Shown: piece after piece, positions 60,219 to 64,000 of the stretch | Numbering within the stretch: the stretch's first letter is position 1 | Layout of the letters: each line of letters begins with the position of its first letter | Source: Micromonospora halophytica | GTDB lineage: Bacteria > Actinomycetota > Actinomycetes > Mycobacteriales > Micromonosporaceae | Reading direction: 5' to 3' | DNA length: 64,000 nt | NCBI RefSeq assembly: GCF_900090245.1 | Contig: NZ_FMDN01000002.1 | Coordinates: 1 to 64,000, forward strand | Made by a program: the position numbers and the translations under genes | The notes under the pieces: model-generated | Told to the model about the DNA's origin: nothing | Databases searched by the model: none | Seen by the model: the letters and a program-made list of their open reading frames with translations, nothing else

Positions 60219-61085
60219 ATGATCTCCGACGAGCTCGACGCCCGCCTGGACCGGGTGCCCGGCACCGTCTCCGCGTACGTGGGACGGCTCGGTGCGCCGC
60301 CCACCTGGACCCGGCAGGCCGGGGCGACCCACTACGCGGCCAGCACCATGAAGGTCGCGGTGCTGCTCGCGCTGCACCGCGCCGCCGAGGCCGGCGAACT
60401 GGACCTCGACGCCCCGGTCGCCGTGGTCAACGAGTTCGACTCCGCCCTGCCCGGCGCGCCCCGGTTCTCCTGCGCCCGGCACTACGACAACGACGAGGCG
60501 GTCTGGGAACGGGTCGGCGACACCGTCCCGCTGCGCTGGCTCGCCCACCGGATGATCACCCGGTCGAGCAACCTGGCCACCAACATCGTCATCGGCCGGG
60601 TGGGCCTGCCCGCCGTGGCCCGGGCGTGGGCGCTCGCCGGCGCCCGGCACAGCGTCACCGGCCGGGGCATCGAGGACTTCGCCGCGCGGGACGCCGGCAT
60701 CACCAACCTGGTCACCGCCGCCGACCTGGCCGCGCTGCTCGGCGGCCTGGCCGGCGGGGCGGACCGGCCGGGACCGCTGGCCTCACCGGCCGGCTGCGCC
60801 GCCATGGTGGACGTGCTGGTGGCCCAGGAACACCGCGAGGACCTGGCCTCCGGGCTGCCGGCGGGAACCCGGATCGCACACAAGAACGGCTGGGTGCGCG
60901 GCGTGCGCCACGGCGCCGGGGTGGTCTTCCCGGACGACGCCCCGCCGTACGTGATCGCCGTCTGCACCACCACCGACCTGGCCGACGGCGGTGCGAGCGG
61001 CGAGGAGGTGGAGGACGACGCCTGCCGGCTCATCGCCGACGTGTCGGCGACGGTCTGGGCGGCCCGACACGACCTGGCCGGCTGA
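60219..61085 (+). CDS. Class A beta-lactamase-like serine hydrolase without signal peptide
   Basis: A 288-aa protein with the penicilloyl-serine transferase motifs Ser42-Thr-Met-Lys45 (YAASTMKVAVLLALHRAAE), Ser116-Ser-Asn118 (MITRSSNLATNIVIGRVGL) and Lys222-Asn-Gly224 (TRIAHKNGWVRG). The last two match SxN and K(T/S/N)G boxes. The class A glutamate of true beta-lactamases is not evident. The N-terminus MISDELDARLDRVPGTVSAY has no export signal, so the enzyme appears cytoplasmic, which argues against a resistance role. It could hydrolyse an intracellular amide or ester. The gene is leaderless and ends 25 nt from the convergent phosphatase gene. Confidence 0.85.
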   Translation: MISDELDARLDRVPGTVSAYVGRLGAPPTWTRQAGATHYAASTMKVAVLLALHRAAEAGELDLDAPVAVVNEFDSALPGAPRFSCARHYDNDEAVWERVGDTVPLRWLAHRMITRSSNLATNIVIGRVGLPAVARAWALAGARHSVTGRGIEDFAARDAGITNLVTAADLAALLGGLAGGADRPGPLASPAGCAAMVDVLVAQEHREDLASGLPAGTRIAHKNGWVRGVRHGAGVVFPDDAPPYVIAVCTTTDLADGGASGEEVEDDACRLIADVSATVWAARHDLAG

Positions 61086-61086
61086 G

Positions 61087-61108
61087 CCGCCGGGCGCCCC
61101 GACGGCGG
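61087..61108. terminator. Short hairpin between serine hydrolase and phosphatase
   Basis: CCGCCG (61087-61092) and CGGCGG (61103-61108) form a 6-bp stem between convergent genes. A weak terminator candidate. Confidence 0.4.
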
Positions 61109-61110
61109 AA

Positions 61111-61911
61111 TCACTCCAGCAGGTTGTCCCGCAGCGCGGCGCGCACCTCGTCGGTCACACCCAGCCCGTCGCGCAGGTACGCCTCGAACGACCCGTGCAC
61201 CCGGCGCACCTCGTCGTACGCGGCGTCCAGGTACTCCGGGCGCACCTCCAGCACCGGCCGCACGGTCTGCGGGTCCAGCGCCGGGTGCCGGCGCGCCATC
61301 GCCTCCAGCAGCACCTCGCGCAGGCTGAGGGTCAGCTCGTTGTTGCGCAGGTAGTCGGCCCGGATCGCCGCGTCGTCCACGCCCAGCGCGGTCAGCAGCA
61401 CCACCGCCAGCCACCCGGTGCGGTCCTTGCCGGCCGAGCAGTGGAACAGCAGCGGCAGGTTGCGCGCCTCGGCGGCCAGCCGCACCGCCGCCCCGAACCC
61501 GGCCCGCGCCGACTCCCCGGTGACGAACCAGCGGTAGATCGCCGCCATGGCCGCCGGCGTGCCCTCCTCGGCCAACTCGTCGTACGCCTCCAGGTCGTGG
61601 CCGAGCAGCACCGCCGAGACGTACGTGAAGACCGGGTGCGCCGGGTCGTGCACGGGCAGGTGCACCACTCGCGGCTCCCCCACCAGCCGGTCCGCCGGGG
61701 CGACCGACATCTCGGCGGCGTCGCGCAGGTCCACCACGCAGGCCGGCGCCAGCTCGCCCAGCACCGGTAGGTCCTCGTCGGTCAACCGGCCCAGCGCCGG
61801 GGTGCGCAGCAGCCGGCCCGCGCGTACCCGGCGGCCGTCGGTGGTGGTCAGCCCACCCAGGTCACGCGCGTTGGGCGCGCCCACCAGTTCCCAGTCCCGC
61901 CCGTCCATCAT
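61111..61911 (-). CDS. Protein tyrosine/serine phosphatase (Y_phosphatase3 type)
   Basis: A 266-aa dual-specificity-like phosphatase, related to mycobacterial PtpB and IphP. The active-site loop is HCSAGKDRTG at 157-166, with nucleophile Cys158 and Arg164. GAPNARDLGGLTTTDGRRVR and VVDLRDAAEMSVAPADRL are typical N-terminal motifs. It may act on phosphotyrosine, phosphoserine or phosphoinositides; no substrate can be assigned. There is no signal peptide. ATG 61911 has GGGAGGG upstream; ATG 61908 directly follows. It is divergent, by 40 nt, from the epimerase gene. Confidence 0.9.
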   Translation of the reverse strand: MMDGRDWELVGAPNARDLGGLTTTDGRRVRAGRLLRTPALGRLTDEDLPVLGELAPACVVDLRDAAEMSVAPADRLVGEPRVVHLPVHDPAHPVFTYVSAVLLGHDLEAYDELAEEGTPAAMAAIYRWFVTGESARAGFGAAVRLAAEARNLPLLFHCSAGKDRTGWLAVVLLTALGVDDAAIRADYLRNNELTLSLREVLLEAMARRHPALDPQTVRPVLEVRPEYLDAAYDEVRRVHGSFEAYLRDGLGVTDEVRAALRDNLLE

Positions 61912-61938
61912 CGGTACCCTCCCCTGTCCGGCTGCGTA

Positions 61939-61944
61939 TAGGGT
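61939..61944 (+). promoter_or_regulatory. -10 hexamer of the epimerase gene
   Basis: TAGGGT (within TATAGGGT) ends 7 nt before ATG 61952. Confidence 0.5.
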
Positions 61945-61951
61945 GCCGCAC

Positions 61952-63049
61952 ATGACGATCGCCGCGGTACGCACCCACCGGCTTTCCGCGCCCTTACACA
62001 CGCCGTTCGTCACCGCGCTGCGGCGCGCCACCACCGTGGACACCCTGGTCGTGGAGGTGATCGACGACGACGGACGCTCCGGCTTCGGCGAGGCGCCGCA
62101 GGTCTGGCAGGTCACCGGGGCGTCGGTGACCGGGGCCGAGGCGTGCGTCCGCGACGTGCTGGGCCCCGCGGTCGTCGGCCGCGACGCCGACGACCTGGTG
62201 GCCCGCTGCGCGCAGGTGCAGGCGGCGGCGGCCGGCAACGAGTCGGCGAAGGCGGCGCTGGACGTCGCGCTGCACGACCTGGCGGCTCGGCGGCTCGGCG
62301 TACCCCTGGTGCGGCTGCTCGGCGGCACGGCGCTGCGCGTCCCGACGGACGTCACGTTGGCCGCCGGCGACGCGGTGGAGCTGGCGGCGGCGGCCCGGCA
62401 GCGCCGCGCCGAGGGCTTCGACGTGCTCAAGCTCAAGGTGGGCACGGACGCCGCGAGCGACCTGGACCGGGTCCGCGCGGTGCGGGCGGCCGTCGGTCCG
62501 GGCGTGCGGGTGCGGCTGGACGCCAACCAGGGCTGGACGCCCCGCGAGGCGGTCCGGGTGATCCGCGGCATCGAGGACGCCGGGCTCGACGTCGAACTCG
62601 TCGAGCAGCCGGTGCCCCGGTGGGACCTGGACGGGCTGGCCTGGGTCAGCGACCGGGTGACCGTGCCGATCCTGGCCGACGAGTCGGTCTTCGGTGTGCG
62701 CGACCTGGTCGAGGTGATCCGCCGGCGGGCCGCCGACATGGTGAACGTGAAGCTGGCCAAGTGCGGCGGCCTGCATCCCGCCCGTACGCTGCTCGACCTC
62801 GCCCGCGCGCACGGCATGGGCACGGTCGTCGGTTCGATGATGGAGAGCGCGGTCGGCGTCGGCGCCGCCGCGAGCCTGGTCGCCGCGTACCGCACCAGCG
62901 CCGTGTCCGATCTCGACGCCGCGTGGTGGCTGGCCTGGTCGCCGGTGCGGGGCGGGATCCGGTACGACGGGGCCAGCGTCGTGCTGCCCGACGCCCCGGG
63001 GCTCGGCATCTCCTCCGTGACTGAAGTAAAAGTGCAGCAGCATGGTTGA
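61952..63049 (+). CDS. Enolase-superfamily dipeptide epimerase (L-Ala-D/L-Glu epimerase-like)
   Basis: A 365-aa member of the muconate-lactonizing/mandelate racemase group. Catalytic acid-base residues are Lys160-x-Lys162 (VLKLKVGTD) and Lys267 or Lys270 (NVKLAKCGG); metal ligands are Asp190 (RLDANQGW), Glu218 (VEQPV) and Asp243 (LADES). MMESAVGVGAAASLVA near the end matches dipeptide epimerases, in which this loop reads the dipeptide. The likely reaction is epimerisation of L-Ala-D-Glu from murein peptides. It is followed by an NlpC/P60 peptidase gene, as ykfB is by ykfC in Bacillus. The start is leaderless ATG 61952; the ORF upstream to 61547 is antisense to the phosphatase. Confidence 0.86.
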   Translation: MTIAAVRTHRLSAPLHTPFVTALRRATTVDTLVVEVIDDDGRSGFGEAPQVWQVTGASVTGAEACVRDVLGPAVVGRDADDLVARCAQVQAAAAGNESAKAALDVALHDLAARRLGVPLVRLLGGTALRVPTDVTLAAGDAVELAAAARQRRAEGFDVLKLKVGTDAASDLDRVRAVRAAVGPGVRVRLDANQGWTPREAVRVIRGIEDAGLDVELVEQPVPRWDLDGLAWVSDRVTVPILADESVFGVRDLVEVIRRRAADMVNVKLAKCGGLHPARTLLDLARAHGMGTVVGSMMESAVGVGAAASLVAAYRTSAVSDLDAAWWLAWSPVRGGIRYDGASVVLPDAPGLGISSVTEVKVQQHG

Positions 63050-63074
63050 TGGCTGTCGGTTTCTTTCATAGGGT
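63046..63074 (+). promoter_or_regulatory. Promoter of the NlpC/P60 gene
   Basis: TTGATG (63046-63051), 17-bp spacer, TAGGGT (63069-63074), then a leader of about 20 nt with GGAGG. The -35 overlaps the epimerase stop codon. It is the best -35/-10 pair seen in the window. Confidence 0.65.
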
Positions 63075-63103
63075 CGGGTAGGCGCCCGCAACCGGAGGTC
63101 GAC

Positions 63104-64000
63104 GTGAAGCTGCAACCCGGCCGCGAGGCCGTCGTCCGGGTCTCCGTCGCCACGCTCTGGGCCGACCCCGGCGCGGTACGCCCCGTCGACCGTCCCGCCC
63201 TCGCCACGCACACCGACATCCCCGACTGGATCGCCAGGATGGACGCCGACCAGCGGGTCGGCGACTGCGTGCTGACGCAGCTCCTGCTCGGTGAACGGGT
63301 GCTCGTCACCGCGCTGCGCCCGGACGGCTGGGCGCACGTGGTCGTCCTCGGCCAGCCCTCCGCGAAGCTCGATCCACGTGGCTACCCGGGCTGGCTGCCC
63401 GCCGCCCAGCTCGCCCCCGCCGACGAGGCGGGCCCGGCCGGCGCCCCGCTGGTCGTCGACGCGGCCGTCACCGCGCTGCACACCGCACCGGACGGCCCGG
63501 CGGCGCTCGCCGGAGTCGTGCTCGGCACCCGGCTCGACCCGGCCGGCACACCCGCCGACGGTTGGCAGCCGGTGCACGTTCCCGGGCGCCCGGGTCCGCT
63601 CTGGATACCGGAGGCGGACGCCGTGCCGCTGCCCACCGGGCAGCCGAAGCCGACCGAGGTGCTGGCCCTGGCCGAACGGCTGCGTGACGTCGTCTACGTC
63701 TGGGGCGGGCTCTCCAGCCACGGCATCGACTGCTCCGGCCTGGTGCACCTGGCCTGGCGCCGCTTCGGGGTGACTCTGCCCCGCGACGCCGACGACCAGG
63801 CCGGCGCGACCGTCGAGGTGCCGCTGGGCGAGGAACGCCCCGGCGACCTCTACTTCTTCGCCCGTCCGCACCGGCACATCCACCACGTCGGCATCGTCAC
63901 CGCCGAGCCTTCGGCCGATCAGCGACGGATGCTGCACGCCTGCTACCGGCAGCGCCGGGTCCTGGAGGAGCCGCTGCCACCCGAACGGGTGGCCACCCTG
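63104..64000 (+). CDS. NlpC/P60-family peptidase with N-terminal SH3-like region (cut by window edge)
   Basis: At least 299 residues, still open at base 64000. The N-terminal 170 residues look like two bacterial SH3-type beta domains (VRVSVATLWADPGAVRPVD, GERVLVTALRPDGWAHVVV). The catalytic domain has Cys210 in VWGGLSSHGIDCSGLVHLAW, His261 in HHVGIVTAEP and probably His278. The organisation SH3-SH3-NlpC/P60 equals YkfC, the gamma-D-glutamyl-L-diamino acid endopeptidase of murein peptide recycling. No signal peptide is seen at the GTG 63104 start (GGAGG 5 nt upstream), so it should act inside the cell. Confidence 0.85.
   Translation, partial: MKLQPGREAVVRVSVATLWADPGAVRPVDRPALATHTDIPDWIARMDADQRVGDCVLTQLLLGERVLVTALRPDGWAHVVVLGQPSAKLDPRGYPGWLPAAQLAPADEAGPAGAPLVVDAAVTALHTAPDGPAALAGVVLGTRLDPAGTPADGWQPVHVPGRPGPLWIPEADAVPLPTGQPKPTEVLALAERLRDVVYVWGGLSSHGIDCSGLVHLAWRRFGVTLPRDADDQAGATVEVPLGEERPGDLYFFARPHRHIHHVGIVTAEPSADQRRMLHACYRQRRVLEEPLPPERVATL

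Overview
The window is about 73% GC by eye, with GTG starts, mycothiol-type enzymes, RbpA, WhiA and the actinobacterial orders tkt-tal-pgi-zwf-opcA-pgl and sufRBD-fdx-CSU-sufT. This indicates an actinomycete, most probably Micromonosporaceae (Micromonospora-like). The species is not determined. Most of the window is conserved chromosomal core with accessory genes and decayed genes between blocks. No rRNA, tRNA, CRISPR array or biosynthetic cluster was seen.

Layout. 1-0.35 kb: the end of an IS5-type insertion sequence that abuts the stop codon of an ABC exporter. 0.35-9.2 kb: ABC exporter, enoyl-CoA hydratase, small HTH protein, a cadmium-transporter remnant, an ABC-F protein, a neutral zinc metallopeptidase, a secreted RCC1-repeat protein, a VLRF1-type peptidyl-tRNA hydrolase and a frameshifted LysE remnant. 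9.2-16.0 kb: the complete SUF iron-sulfur operon with its regulator SufR, on the minus strand. 16.1-19.8 kb: heme A synthesis (ctaA, ctaB) flanking an ATP-grasp gene and a small unknown gene. 20.0-28.7 kb: pentose phosphate block, divided by two strong hairpins. 28.7-36 kb, minus strand: rbpA, secG, then tpiA-pgk-gap (lower glycolysis) and whiA-yvcK-rapZ. 36-40 kb: recQ (plus strand) lies between rapZ and uvrC. 40-44.5 kb is accessory: a collapsed nuclease/jacalin-lectin pseudogene, a large secreted penicillin-acylase-like protein with a discoidin domain, and a Tat-exported Rieske lipoprotein. 44.6-52.4 kb: uvrA, rsgA, a mycothiol-type DinB protein, an MBL hydrolase, DedA, a methyltransferase and a cold-shock protein. 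52.5-56.6 kb: a lysin-like protein and a divergent MarR/MMPL efflux pair. 56.7-64 kb: a DedA protein fused to a degenerate PAP2-like half, typA/bipA, then a cytoplasmic class-A-beta-lactamase-like hydrolase, a tyrosine phosphatase, an Ala-Glu epimerase-type enzyme and an NlpC/P60 peptidase. The last two look like an actinobacterial equivalent of the murein-peptide recycling pair YkfB/YkfC.

Two themes recur. First, ten intact genes and one decayed gene have a TANNNT -10 hexamer exactly 6-7 nt before the start codon and little or no Shine-Dalgarno sequence, which predicts leaderless mRNAs. Second, convergent and terminal positions carry long perfect hairpins, some of which look more like mobile palindromes than simple terminators. 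I found no obviously new multi-gene system. The best candidates for something under-described are the ATP-grasp/110-aa gene pair, the peptide-recycling neighbourhood at 60-64 kb, the pseudo-PAP2 DedA fusion and the stand-alone lysin-like gene.
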